From the NCBI RefSeq assembly GCF_020181615.1, contig NZ_CP084029.1, positions 1,985,397-2,049,396 of the forward strand: 64,000 nucleotides of DNA, written 5' to 3'. The notes under the pieces were generated by a model. It was not told where the DNA came from and did no database searches. It saw only the letters and a list, made by a program, of their open reading frames with translations. The translations under genes were made by a program, and so were the position numbers. Below are positions 55,959-64,000 of the stretch, one piece after another (position 1 is the stretch's first letter; every line of letters starts with the position of its first letter). The DNA comes from [Mycobacterium] crassicus. GTDB lineage: Bacteria > Actinomycetota > Actinomycetes > Mycobacteriales > Mycobacteriaceae.

Positions 55959-56570
55959 TCAGGGCCACAGCAGCGTGCTCGACCAGCCCGCCTCGTCGCG
56001 TTCGTAACGCAGCCGCAGGTGTCGGCGACCCGGATCGGACTGCCAGAACTCGACCGTGTCGGCCCGCACCGCATATGACACCCAGTCGTCGGGTACCAGG
56101 CCGGGGGACTGGTCGAGCTCGTGTCGTGCCTTCGCCAGCGCCTCGACGACTTCGGCGGGATCGCAGTAGGGCTGGCTCTGGCGCCCGGTGAGCGCCATCG
56201 CCTGCGCTGCGTCGGAACGGGCCAGGAAGTCATCGGCCGTCACCCGGGGCGGATCGGCCTGCGCGGTGCCCTCGATCCTGATCTGCCGGCCTACCGCGGG
56301 CCAGTAGAAGGTAAGCGTCACAGCCGGATTGCGGGCGAGTTCGGCGCCCTTACGGCTGACCGCGCTGACCGCGAAATGCCAACCGTCCTCATCGATGTCC
56401 TTGAGGATCAACACCCGCGCCGAGGGCCGAGCGCCGGACACGGTGGACACCGTCATCGCATGGGGTTCGGTGACACCGCTGTCGATGGCATGCAGCAGCC
56501 ACCCGATGAAGAGTTCGAGCGGATCCTCGGGTGCCTGCGCCGGATCGAATTCCGGGGCGGCACAAACCAA
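55959..56570 (-). CDS. PdxH-like flavin-binding oxidoreductase
   Basis: 203 residues of the pyridoxamine-5'-phosphate oxidase split-barrel family. RPSARVLILKDID and HFAVSAVSRKGAELARNP (FMN-binding strands), ALTGRQSQP and a C-terminal WQSDPGRRHLRLRYER match PdxH signatures. The real reaction may be PLP synthesis or F420/FMN oxidation. The only start in range is TTG at 56570, which is inside the U-tract of the qcrB terminator, so the true start and expression are unclear. Confidence 0.75.
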   Translation of the reverse strand: MVCAAPEFDPAQAPEDPLELFIGWLLHAIDSGVTEPHAMTVSTVSGARPSARVLILKDIDEDGWHFAVSAVSRKGAELARNPAVTLTFYWPAVGRQIRIEGTAQADPPRVTADDFLARSDAAQAMALTGRQSQPYCDPAEVVEALAKARHELDQSPGLVPDDWVSYAVRADTVEFWQSDPGRRHLRLRYERDEAGWSSTLLWP

Positions 56571-56571
56571 A

Positions 56572-56609
56572 ACGGGCAGCCCGCGCAGTAATGCGCGCAG
56601 GCTGCCCGT
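56572..56609 (-). terminator. Intrinsic terminator of the ctaE-qcrCAB operon
   Basis: ACGGGCAGCC (56572-56581) pairs with GGCTGCCCGT (56600-56609), with an inner CGCGCA/TGCGCG pair (56582-56587, 56592-56597), a 4-nt loop and a 2-nt bulge. On the minus strand the stem is followed by TTTTGGTTT, a U-tract, which is rare in this genome. It lies 14 nt after the qcrB stop. Confidence 0.85.
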
Positions 56610-56622
56610 CGGCTGCGGCCTC

Positions 56623-58248
56623 CTAGTGCTGGCCGTTGCCGTTGGTTTCCTGGTGCTCGGCCAGCGCGGTCAGCGCCCGCCTCTCACCGGCGTGTGCCGC
56701 CTCGGTGAGCAAGGCATCCTCGGCCACCGGGTCGGCGGTCAGGAAGCTGCCACGACCGGGGGCGCCGGCCGAGCCGAGCTTGTTCATCCTCTTGGGCAAC
56801 GGAGTCCCCTGGTATTCCAGCGGAATCGGGTGCCCGTGCTCGTCGACCGGGCCCAGCGGCTGGTGCAACTCGACGTAGGCACCGTGCGGCAGCCGCTTGA
56901 TGATGCCGGTCTCGATGCCGTGCTCGAGCACATCGCGGTCACTGCGCTGCAAGCCGATGCACCAGCGGTAGGTGGCGAAGTAGACCAGCGGCGGCAGCAC
57001 CACCATCCCGATGCGGCCGATCCAGGTCGTCGCGTTCAGCGAGATGTGGAACTTCCACGCGATGATGTCGTTCATCGCGGCCAGGGTGAGCACCATGTAG
57101 AAGGTGATCGCCATGGCGCCGATCGCGGTCCGGACCGGAGCGTCCCGCGGCCGCTGCAGCAGGTTGTGGTGCGCGTAGTCGCCGGTGAACTTCTTCTCCA
57201 GGAACGGGTACAGCATCAGCAGGATGAAGACCGCGCCCATGATCAGCGCGACACCGACCGGGCCGGGCACGGTGTGTCCGAGGAAGTAGAACTCCCATGC
57301 CGGCCACAGACGGGCCAGACCCTCGGTCCACATCATGTAGAAGTCCGGCTGGCTACCCGCCGACACCTGAGACGGCCGGTAGGGGCCCAGGTTCCAGATC
57401 GCGTTGATCTGCAGCAGACCACCCATCAGGCCGAGGATGCCGGTGATGATCGCGAAGAACGCGCCGGACTTGATCGCGAAGACCGGCATCACCCGCACAC
57501 CGACGACGTTGGTCTCGGTGCGGCCGGGCCCGGGGAACTGGGTGTGCTTCTGGAACCACACCAGCGCCATGTGCACGCCGATCAGGGCCAAGATGATGCC
57601 CGGGATCAGCAGGATGTGCAGGGCGTAGAGCCGGGGGATCAGGATGGTTCCCGGGAAGTCGCCGCCGAACAGCGCCCAGTGCAGCCACGTGCCGATGACC
57701 GGCATACCCAGCGTGATCGACGACAGCGCCGCCCGCAGGCCGATGCCCGACAGCAGGTCGTCGGGCAGCGAGTACCCGAAGTAGCCCTCGAACATGGCCA
57801 GGATCAACAGCAGCGACCCGATGACCCAGTTGGCCTCACGGGGACGGCGGAACGCGCCGGTGAAGAAGACGCGCGCCAGGTGCACCATGATCGATGCGGC
57901 GAACATCAATGCCGCCCAGTGGTGGACCTGACGGACGAACAGTCCGCCGCGCACCTCGAAGGAGATGTTCAGCGCGGTCTCGTACGCCCGCGACATCTGA
58001 ATGCCGTTGAGCGGCTGGTAGACCCCTCGGTAGGTGACCTCGGCCATCGACGGGTCGAAGAACAGGGTCAGGTAGACGCCGGACAGCAGCAGGATGATGA
58101 AGCTGTACAGCGCGATCTCGCCGAGCAGGAACGACCAGTGCGTCGGGAAGACCTTGTTGAACTGGCGACGCAGCGCGGCAGCCGGGTGGTAGCGGGTGTC
58201 GATATCGTCTGCTTGACGGGCGAGCAGATCGCCGATTGCAGGGCTCAT
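56623..58248 (-). CDS. qcrB: Cytochrome bc1 complex cytochrome b subunit
   Basis: 541 residues, nine-helix actinobacterial cytochrome b with C-terminal extension. Heme ligands are His pairs in helices B and D ([50 protein letters not shown]); the Qo site motif is PWAE-like [10 protein letters not shown] (WPxWE). It oxidises menaquinol and is the target of bc1 inhibitors. ATG at 58248 overlaps qcrA by 4 nt. The last gene of the operon. Confidence 0.96.
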   Translation of the reverse strand: MSPAIGDLLARQADDIDTRYHPAAALRRQFNKVFPTHWSFLLGEIALYSFIILLLSGVYLTLFFDPSMAEVTYRGVYQPLNGIQMSRAYETALNISFEVRGGLFVRQVHHWAALMFAASIMVHLARVFFTGAFRRPREANWVIGSLLLILAMFEGYFGYSLPDDLLSGIGLRAALSSITLGMPVIGTWLHWALFGGDFPGTILIPRLYALHILLIPGIILALIGVHMALVWFQKHTQFPGPGRTETNVVGVRVMPVFAIKSGAFFAIITGILGLMGGLLQINAIWNLGPYRPSQVSAGSQPDFYMMWTEGLARLWPAWEFYFLGHTVPGPVGVALIMGAVFILLMLYPFLEKKFTGDYAHHNLLQRPRDAPVRTAIGAMAITFYMVLTLAAMNDIIAWKFHISLNATTWIGRIGMVVLPPLVYFATYRWCIGLQRSDRDVLEHGIETGIIKRLPHGAYVELHQPLGPVDEHGHPIPLEYQGTPLPKRMNKLGSAGAPGRGSFLTADPVAEDALLTEAAHAGERRALTALAEHQETNGNGQH

Positions 58249-59420
58249 GAGGTGCGCTCCCAGAAGGCCGGTCCGACAGGTTCGACGAAGTCGCCGTTGG
58301 CGACCAGATGCCCGTTGGCGTCAACGGTGATCGGCAGCTGGGCCAGGGCACGCGCCGCCGGGCCGAAGACCGGCTTGGCGAAGTGCAGGGCGTCGAACTG
58401 CGACTGGTGGCACGGGCACAGAATGCGGTAGGTCTGCTGCTCGAACAGTGACGACGGGCAACCCAGGTGCGAGCAGATCTTGGTGTAGGCGAAGAAGTCT
58501 CCGTAGTTGAAGCTCTCCTGGCCCTGACGCTTCACCACCTTGGGCATGTCGTCGGGCCGGATGCGGATCAGCATCACGGGGTTGCGGACACCCATCATGA
58601 TCTCGTGGAGTTTCTCGCGGGATTCCTCGGTGCTGCCGTCGCCGTCGGATTCCCGCCACGGGAAGACCGTCTCCATGCCGCCGGCGTCGATGTCCTGGGC
58701 ACGCATCTTGATGAACGGCGCCGCAGCGCTCTGGCCGGTCGCCCGGGCCAGGTAGATGGTCTCGCCGTGGTAGCGCGGAGTCCACCCCGACGTCCACAGC
58801 AGCGCCTTCTTGCCCTCAGCGGTGTCGACGACGGGCTTCCACGGGTTGTTGATGAGCCCGCCGGCGGCCGCGGCCACCGCGCCCAATCCGAACGCACCGA
58901 AGCCGATGCCGATCGACGCACCGAGCAGCTTGCGCCGGCCGATGGTCGAGCCCTCGAAGGCGTCGGTCAGCTGGGCCGCCACCGTCTTGCGGTCCACCTC
59001 GGACGAACTGCCGTCGTGGCGCTCCTGAATGGTGATCTCTTCGGGGATGAACTTCTTGACGAACATCACCGCGCCGATGCCGATGAACAGCACCGACAAT
59101 CCGAAAGTCAGCCCGTAGAGCGGAGTGGCCAGCGAGTAGGCCAACCCGTCGGGGGAGTCCACCGGCGCGTAGTGCCACGGCCAGAACAGGAAGATCAGCA
59201 GCAGCGCCAGCCCGGAGGCGCCGGCGGCCAGGAACCATCCGGCGACGTGGCGTTCGGCCCGCCTCTCGGCGCGAGTCTCCTCGGCCGGCCAGCGCGGCTC
59301 CTTATAGATGGTGTTGACGCCGTCGATGCGTCCGCCGAGCTCGAGGAGCTCACCGGTGGTCATCTGCGCCAGCTGTGCCTCGTCCGGCATGCCGGCGACG
59401 TCTTTGCTGGTGTCGGTCAT
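58245..59420 (-). CDS. qcrA: Rieske iron-sulfur subunit of the bcc complex
   Basis: 391 residues with three membrane helices (about 60-80, 105-125, 165-185; actinobacterial type). The 2Fe-2S site is Cys316-x-His318 (CSHLGC) and Cys335-x2-His338 (CPCH), with Cys321/Cys337 able to form the disulfide. ATG at 59420 within a 4-nt overlap with qcrC. The second helix pair and the [17 protein letters not shown] twin-arginine-like segment suit Tat-linked export. Confidence 0.96.
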   Translation of the reverse strand: MTDTSKDVAGMPDEAQLAQMTTGELLELGGRIDGVNTIYKEPRWPAEETRAERRAERHVAGWFLAAGASGLALLLIFLFWPWHYAPVDSPDGLAYSLATPLYGLTFGLSVLFIGIGAVMFVKKFIPEEITIQERHDGSSSEVDRKTVAAQLTDAFEGSTIGRRKLLGASIGIGFGAFGLGAVAAAAGGLINNPWKPVVDTAEGKKALLWTSGWTPRYHGETIYLARATGQSAAAPFIKMRAQDIDAGGMETVFPWRESDGDGSTEESREKLHEIMMGVRNPVMLIRIRPDDMPKVVKRQGQESFNYGDFFAYTKICSHLGCPSSLFEQQTYRILCPCHQSQFDALHFAKPVFGPAARALAQLPITVDANGHLVANGDFVEPVGPAFWERTS

Positions 59421-60289
59421 GCGCGGGCCCCGATCCACAATGCTGCGCCGATGGCGGCGACCATTCCGATAATCCACATCACCATGCCCTCCGGCGCGGG
59501 GCCGAAGCCGCCCAGTCCGGAGCCGCCCGGGTTGCGCTCCTCGGTGACGGTCCTGACGTAGGCGATGATGTCCTTCTTCTCCTCCATGGAGATCTGCCGG
59601 TCGGAGAAGCGCGGCATGTTCTGCGGGCCGGACAGCATCGCGGTCAGGATCTGCTGCTCGTTGGCGGGCTCCAGGTCGGGCGCGTACTTACCCGAGGACA
59701 GGGCGCCGCCGCGGCCGGTGAAGTTGTGGCACGACGCGCAGTTGAGCCGGAACAGGTCACCGCCGCGTCCCAGGTCGTCGCCGCGCAGGGAGGCCTGGGC
59801 GATGCTGCCGTCGGCGTTGCGCACCACGCTGGGGCCGCCGCCGTGGGCCTGCACGTAGGCGCCCATGGCGTCGATCTGCTTGTCGTCGAACAGTGGGGCC
59901 TTGCGGGGAGCCTGGGCTTCACCGCGCACCGCGGGCATCCGCCCGGTGGACACCTGGAAGTAGACGGCGGCCTCGCCGACGCCGATCAGGCTCGGCCCGC
60001 GGCCCTCCAGTCCCTGCAGGTTCGCACCGTGACAGCTGATGCAGGACGTGTCGAACAACTGCTTGCCGGTCCGCAGCAGCGCTGAGGCGGACTCGTCGGC
60101 GACGGCCACCTGGGGGGTGGGCGTCACGACCGCGGCCAGCCCACCGGCCATGGTCAGGGCCACCAGCAGCATCAGGCCCCCGGACAGGCGGCGCCGGAAC
60201 TTCCGCCGCGCGATGGTTTCGTTGTGGCTAGGTCGAGACCACTTCGTCAGTGCCTTCAACCGGACACTCCTGTTCATCGGGTTGCTCAT
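59417..60289 (-). CDS. qcrC: Diheme cytochrome c subunit of the bcc complex
   Basis: 290 residues. N-terminal helix/signal (about 35-55), two c-type heme motifs CISCH (Cys83-Cys86-His87) and CASCH (Cys184-Cys187-His188), and a C-terminal membrane anchor ([21 protein letters not shown]). Passes electrons directly to CuA of CtaC, so no soluble cytochrome c is needed. ATG at 60289 overlaps the ctaE stop (ATGA). Confidence 0.96.
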   Translation of the reverse strand: MSNPMNRSVRLKALTKWSRPSHNETIARRKFRRRLSGGLMLLVALTMAGGLAAVVTPTPQVAVADESASALLRTGKQLFDTSCISCHGANLQGLEGRGPSLIGVGEAAVYFQVSTGRMPAVRGEAQAPRKAPLFDDKQIDAMGAYVQAHGGGPSVVRNADGSIAQASLRGDDLGRGGDLFRLNCASCHNFTGRGGALSSGKYAPDLEPANEQQILTAMLSGPQNMPRFSDRQISMEEKKDIIAYVRTVTEERNPGGSGLGGFGPAPEGMVMWIIGMVAAIGAALWIGARA

Positions 60290-60897
60290 CGGATGAAGTA
60301 GATCGTGGCGAACAGTGCGATCCACACGATGTCGACGAAGTGCCAGTAGTACGACACGACGATCGACGCGGTGGCCTGCGCCGGGGTGAACTTGCTCATC
60401 GTGGTGCGCATCAACAGGAAGACGAATGCGACCAAACCGCCGATGACGTGCAGGCCGTGGAACCCGGTGCACAGGTAGAAGACGCTGCCGTAGGCGCTCG
60501 AAGAGATGGTGGTGCCGTGCATCACCAGGTGGTAGTACTCGTAGCCCTGACCGAGCACGAAGAACGTTCCCATCGCCAAGGTCAGCAGGTACCACCGGCG
60601 CAACCCGAACACGTCACCGCGCTCGGCGGCGAACACACCCATCTGGCAGGTGAACGATGACGCGATCAGCACCAGCGTCACCGGGACGGCCTGCCACAGG
60701 TTTAGCTCAGTTGGGGGCGGTGGCCACTCACCTCCGGACTGGGCTCGGGCCGTGAAGTACATCGCGAACAGCCCGGCAAAGAACATCAATTCACTGGAAA
60801 GCCACACGATGGTGCCGACGCTGACCATGTTCGGTCGGTTCAGCGAATGCACACGCGACGTGATGGCAGTACCCGAAGAACCAACAGCGCTCGTCAC
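60286..60897 (-). CDS. ctaE: Cytochrome c oxidase subunit III
   Basis: 203 residues, the M. tuberculosis length, with five membrane helices and the conserved [13 protein letters not shown] and [13 protein letters not shown]. First gene of ctaE-qcrC-qcrA-qcrB. GTG at 60897; CATACT 7 nt upstream as a leaderless -10. Together with ctaC and ctaF it supplies the aa3 oxidase, whose catalytic subunit I (ctaD) is not in this window. Confidence 0.95.
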   Translation of the reverse strand: MTSAVGSSGTAITSRVHSLNRPNMVSVGTIVWLSSELMFFAGLFAMYFTARAQSGGEWPPPPTELNLWQAVPVTLVLIASSFTCQMGVFAAERGDVFGLRRWYLLTLAMGTFFVLGQGYEYYHLVMHGTTISSSAYGSVFYLCTGFHGLHVIGGLVAFVFLLMRTTMSKFTPAQATASIVVSYYWHFVDIVWIALFATIYFIR

Positions 60898-60904
60898 ACC
60901 CGCA

Positions 60905-60910
60905 AGTATG
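60905..60910 (-). promoter_or_regulatory. -10 element of ctaE-qcrCAB, leaderless start
   Basis: Minus-strand CATACT lies 7 nt before the GTG of ctaE. Confidence 0.45.
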
Positions 60911-60952
60911 ACGCTATGTAGTTGAAGAACTCCACCCGGGGCGCACAATTCG

Positions 60953-61022
60953 TTTGAAGTGGTTTTGAAGTGGTGTTGCCTGGCCCGTTGCCGACCTGTC
61001 GCCGACCTGTCACCTACCTGTT
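60953..61022. repeat. Two sets of 11-bp tandem repeats in the ctaE/trpD divergent region
   Basis: TTTGAAGTGGT occurs twice head-to-tail (60953-60963, 60964-60974). GCCGACCTGTC occurs twice (60990-61000, 61001-61011) with a third degenerate copy (61012-61022). 11 bp is about one helical turn, which would place a bound protein on one face. Confidence 0.7.
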
Positions 61023-61068
61023 GATGGGCGGCTTTGGCCGCGTTGACACCTCGTGCGACGATCGGCGC

Positions 61069-62151
61069 GTGGTCGAGCCGGGTAGTGAGGTGCAGCCGAG
61101 AGCCCAGATCGCGCAGTGGCGGCAGGTGCTGGGCCGCCTGACGTCGGGCGCGGACTTAGCGGCGGGCCAGGCGGCCTGGGCGATGGAGCAGATCATGGCC
61201 GGCGGCGCGACGTCGGCCCAGATCGCGGCGTTCGGCGTGGCGATGCAGATGAAGGGGCCGACCGCTGCCGAGGTGTTGGAGCTGGCCGACGTCATGCTGG
61301 CGCACGGCCGCAAGGTGCCCACCGAACAGATCGGCACCGACACCGTCGACGTGGTGGGTACCGGTGGTGACGGCGCCAACACGGTGAACCTCTCCACGAT
61401 GGCGGCGATCGTGGTGGCCGCGGCCGGTGTGCCGGTTGTCAAACACGGAAACCGATCGGCGGGTTCGCTGTCCGGCGGTGCCGACACCCTGGAAGCGCTG
61501 GGAGTGCGCATCGACCTGGGGCCCGACGCCGTCGCGCGCAGCGTTGCCGAGGTCGGGATCGGATTCTGCTTCGCACCCCAATTCCAGCCGTCCTACCGCA
61601 ATGCGTCGGTGGCGCGGCGCGAGATCGGCGTGCCGACGGTGTTCAACCTGCTGGGACCGCTGACCAACCCGGCCAGGCCGCGGGCCGGGCTGATCGGCTG
61701 CGCGTTCGGCGAATTGGCCCAGGTGATGGCCGGAGTGTTCGCCGCGCGCGGATCCAGTGTGCTGGTGGTGCACGGTGACGACGGGCTCGACGAACTGACC
61801 ACGACCACGACCAGCACCATCTGGCGGGTGCAGGCCGGCACGATCGACCGGCTGACCTTCGACCCGGCCGGGTTCGGGTTCGCCCGCGCCAAGGTGGACG
61901 AATTGCTCGGCGGCGACGCGCAGGCCAACGCCGAGGAGGCCCGGTCGGTGCTGGCCGGGACCCCGGGCCCGGTGCGTGACGCCGTGGTGCTCAACGCCGC
62001 CGGGGCGATCGTCGCCCACGCCGGGTTATCCAGCGACGCCAAATGGGTGCCGGCCTGGGAGGACGGACTTGCGCGCGCCGCCGCGGCGATCGACAGCGGC
62101 GCGGCCGAACAACTGCTCGCCCGTTGGGTCCGCTTCGGCGCCCAGGTCTGA
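61069..62151 (+). CDS. trpD: Anthranilate phosphoribosyltransferase
   Basis: 360 residues. Second tryptophan-pathway step, joining anthranilate to [20 protein letters not shown] (about 97-112, PRPP and metal), [21 protein letters not shown], and [18 protein letters not shown] follow family order. GTG at 61069 gives a family-length protein; upstream codons fall in tandem repeats. Its last 126 bp overlap the convergent exonuclease ORF. Confidence 0.95.
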   Translation: MVEPGSEVQPRAQIAQWRQVLGRLTSGADLAAGQAAWAMEQIMAGGATSAQIAAFGVAMQMKGPTAAEVLELADVMLAHGRKVPTEQIGTDTVDVVGTGGDGANTVNLSTMAAIVVAAAGVPVVKHGNRSAGSLSGGADTLEALGVRIDLGPDAVARSVAEVGIGFCFAPQFQPSYRNASVARREIGVPTVFNLLGPLTNPARPRAGLIGCAFGELAQVMAGVFAARGSSVLVVHGDDGLDELTTTTTSTIWRVQAGTIDRLTFDPAGFGFARAKVDELLGGDAQANAEEARSVLAGTPGPVRDAVVLNAAGAIVAHAGLSSDAKWVPAWEDGLARAAAAIDSGAAEQLLARWVRFGAQV

Positions 62152-63903
62152 GGCCAACCGCGCCGAGCGGGCCACCGCCGCCCACGCTGTCCAGGGCCCG
62201 GCCGAGCCCACCGGCGATGCCCAGCCGTCGTCGCCGGCGCCCTCGGCCCGCACGATGCGCACCCCGGGCGTGGCCAGCCACCGGGTGATGAGCCCGGTCT
62301 CCTCGACCAGGGCGCCGGCCAGTGGAGCCGGTTCGGGTACCACCGCTTGGGCACCCATGGTTATGGCGTCGACGACGGGCATCGGCGGTACGCCGCGTGG
62401 GGCGCAGGCAGCGGCGGCCAACCGGCCGTGGCGGACGATCGCCAGCTGCCACCCGCCTGCGCCGTCCGGCGCGGCGGCCACCAACTCCGGCAGGGCGGCC
62501 AGTGCGCGTGCGCGCTGGCTGCGCCACAGGGCCTCGATCGCGGTGGCGGTGTGGTCGCGCAGTCGTGCGGCGCTTTCGTAATGCCCGCGATCGGCCAGTG
62601 CGTTCACCTGCTGCACCGCCGCGCGCAGTGCCGCGTTGTCGGAGCCGTCGATCAACGTCGCGGCACGCTGGACGGTCTCGGCGTACTGCTCGGCGGTGAC
62701 TTCGGCTGCGGCAGGGCAGGGGCTGATCTCGACCGGCGGGCACGAGTGCCTGCCGGCGCGGCTCAGTCGTGTTGTGCAGGTGCGGATTCCGGTGAACCGT
62801 GCCAGCAGGTGGGCCGTCTGGGCGGCGTCGGCGCGGGAACGGAACGGGCCGATCACCCGGTCGTGTTGGGGCGCACGTACCACCGTCAGGCGTGGAAATG
62901 CCTCCTGCGACAAGGTGATCCACCACCACCGCCGCGGGAACTTCGACCGGCGGTTGTACGGCGGGGCGTGGGCGGCCAGTAGCCGCAGTTCCCGCACCCC
63001 CGCCTCCAGCGGATGGGCGCACTCGACATGGTCGATCCGGGTGGCCAGGGCCACCATCTCGGTGATGCGGTTGCGGCGGTCGGAGCCGTTGAAGTACTGA
63101 CCGGTCCGGCGGCGCAGGTCGGTGGCGGTGCCGATGTAGAGCACTTCGTCGGAGGGGCCGCGGAACAGGTAGACCCCCGGCCGGTGCGGCAGCCCTTCGG
63201 CCAGGGTGCGCTTGCGGCGCTGGGCCGGGGTGGCGTGCGAGAGGTAGGCGCGCAGGTCAGCGTAGGTGTGCACCCGTTGGTTGCCCAGCCGTTCGATCAG
63301 GGCGTGCAGAACGTCGACGGTGGCGCGGGCGTCGTCGAGGGCACGGTGGGTCGGTGTGGTGCTGACGGCGAACAACCGGGCCAGCTCGGCCAGCCGCACA
63401 CTGGGCGCCTCGTCGCGGCTGAGCACCCGTCGTGCCAGGCGGACCGTGCACAGCACCGGCGGTCGAGGCCAGTCCGCTCCGCAGCGGTGCGCGGCCGCGG
63501 TCAGGAATCCGACGTCGAACCCGGCGTTGTGGGCGACCAGCACCGAACCGCGCTCGAATCCGGCGAACTCGAGAAAGGCCGGCAGTACGGCATTGACGGT
63601 GGGTGCCTCATGCACCATCGCCGTGGTGATGCCGGTCAGGCGGACGATCTGGGGCGGGATGCCGCGCTGCGGGTCGACCAGGGTGGCGAACTCGCCCTCG
63701 ACCACACCGCCGCGCACCTTGACCGCGCCGATCTCGGTGATGGCGTCCGGCTCTGTGTCGTCGGTGGGGGAGGCTCTGCCGCCGGTGGTCTCCAGATCCA
63801 CGACCACGAAGGTGGTGTCCCGCAGCGTCCGGGCGGCCGGTGTGGCTTCGAGCTGGGCTTCGAGCTGCACCAGGCTCAGCTGTCCTTCAGCGGCGCGGGT
63901 CAT
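62026..63903 (-). CDS. DEDD exonuclease with GIY-YIG (UvrC-like) domain (Rv2191-like)
   Basis: 625 residues. Residues about 25-195 are a DnaQ/epsilon-type 3'-5' exonuclease: [21 protein letters not shown] and [14 protein letters not shown] hold the DEDD residues. Residues about 225-310 are a GIY-YIG nuclease fold: [17 protein letters not shown] and [13 protein letters not shown]. The rest resembles a UvrC-like linker. Probably a DNA-repair protein, also called Cho-like. ATG at 63903. It ends inside trpD, so it is either longer than usual or the genes truly overlap; the tail (about 42 residues from the overlap) is Arg/Gly-rich. Confidence 0.88.
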   Translation of the reverse strand: MTRAAEGQLSLVQLEAQLEATPAARTLRDTTFVVVDLETTGGRASPTDDTEPDAITEIGAVKVRGGVVEGEFATLVDPQRGIPPQIVRLTGITTAMVHEAPTVNAVLPAFLEFAGFERGSVLVAHNAGFDVGFLTAAAHRCGADWPRPPVLCTVRLARRVLSRDEAPSVRLAELARLFAVSTTPTHRALDDARATVDVLHALIERLGNQRVHTYADLRAYLSHATPAQRRKRTLAEGLPHRPGVYLFRGPSDEVLYIGTATDLRRRTGQYFNGSDRRNRITEMVALATRIDHVECAHPLEAGVRELRLLAAHAPPYNRRSKFPRRWWWITLSQEAFPRLTVVRAPQHDRVIGPFRSRADAAQTAHLLARFTGIRTCTTRLSRAGRHSCPPVEISPCPAAAEVTAEQYAETVQRAATLIDGSDNAALRAAVQQVNALADRGHYESAARLRDHTATAIEALWRSQRARALAALPELVAAAPDGAGGWQLAIVRHGRLAAAACAPRGVPPMPVVDAITMGAQAVVPEPAPLAGALVEETGLITRWLATPGVRIVRAEGAGDDGWASPVGSAGPWTAWAAVARSARLASDLGAEADPTGEQLFGRAAVDRRGGARKSVLPGRHPFGVAG

Positions 63904-63991
63904 GCACGGAACAGTAGGCGGGCGTACTGACACCGGCGGGTCTGTCAGTGGTCGGGGTTAGCGTGCCGGCAACCGATCGAGAGGAATCGCC

Positions 63992-64000
63992 ATGAGACAG
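63992..64000 (+). CDS. Start of a gene cut by the window edge
   Basis: ATGAGACAG follows GAGAGGAAT, a good ribosome binding site. Three codons only. In M. tuberculosis the gene divergent from Rv2191 is a secreted NlpC/P60 peptidoglycan endopeptidase (Rv2190c), so this may be its start; three codons cannot confirm it. Confidence 0.4.

Noticed and set aside
60700..60730. TTTAGCTCAGTTGGGGG resembling a tRNA D-arm
   Set aside because: It lies inside the ctaE coding sequence on the opposite strand, and no acceptor, anticodon or T-arm follows at tRNA spacing.

Overview
The window is high-GC actinobacterial DNA, and the gene content is that of a mycobacterium. It contains glnA1, glnE and glnA2, the lipB-lipA and dlaT genes, the ctaC-ctaF and ctaE-qcrCAB respiratory genes, mmpS3, hip1 (caeA), ptpA/ptkA, a PGRS protein and many GTG starts. 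From about 8.2 kb to the right edge the gene order follows, from memory, the M. tuberculosis block Rv2237 to Rv2191 in reverse orientation, with accessory genes inserted and a few genes missing. PGRS-type protein, 13E12-type (DUF222/HNH) debris and Mtb12-like secreted proteins support a mycobacterium. The species cannot be named from sequence alone.

Region 1 (1-4971) is accessory DNA that looks like a decayed prophage or integrative element. It has the 3' part of a terminase large subunit, an integrase-like fragment, several small or frame-broken phage-type ORFs (one with a HEAGH metallopeptidase motif), and on its right border the 3' end of a tRNA including CCA, as expected of an attachment site. 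Inside it sits an intact heat-shock cassette: a MerR-type regulator divergent from an Hsp18 small heat-shock protein, with a CIRCE-like (HrcA) operator and a second inverted repeat between them.

Region 2 (4982-8203) has a KmtR-like ArsR metal sensor followed by a 72-residue protein that is 36% histidine, then a FadD8-like acyl-CoA ligase and an F420-type oxidoreductase. Region 3 (8231-14161) is conserved: MpaB-family protein, SURF1, ptpA-ptkA, Nif3, zinc-ribbon protein, RNase HI/phosphatase. The cobalamin genes cobC and cobD, which lie in this block in M. tuberculosis, are absent. Region 4 (14178-22567) contains a methyltransferase, a 2OG-Fe(II) oxygenase, RNase P RNA (rnpB), CYTH-CHAD protein, panB, a wax ester synthase/DGAT and hip1. 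Two short tandem-repeat arrays here each include the stop codon of a minus-strand gene.

Region 5 (22588-31502) is the nitrogen cluster glnA2-glnE ... glnA1, interrupted by a thioesterase, a 13E12 remnant and secreted or mycothiol-enzyme accessory genes. Region 6 (31625-43379) covers lipoate synthesis and use (lipB, lipA, dlaT, gcvT), pepB, an adenylyl cyclase and ilvE. Region 7 (43386-52551) has a signal-peptide PGRS protein, a 52-residue ORF, cobS-cobT, glycerate kinase, an A-type Fe-S carrier, adenosine kinase and asnB. Region 8 (52779-60897) encodes the cytochrome bcc-aa3 supercomplex parts ctaC, ctaF, mmpS3, DUF2561, and ctaE-qcrC-qcrA-qcrB with 4-nt overlaps throughout. The end holds trpD and an exonuclease/GIY-YIG protein whose 3' ends overlap convergently. 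Many genes have a TANNNT -10 hexamer 6-8 nt before the start codon, which suggests leaderless mRNAs.
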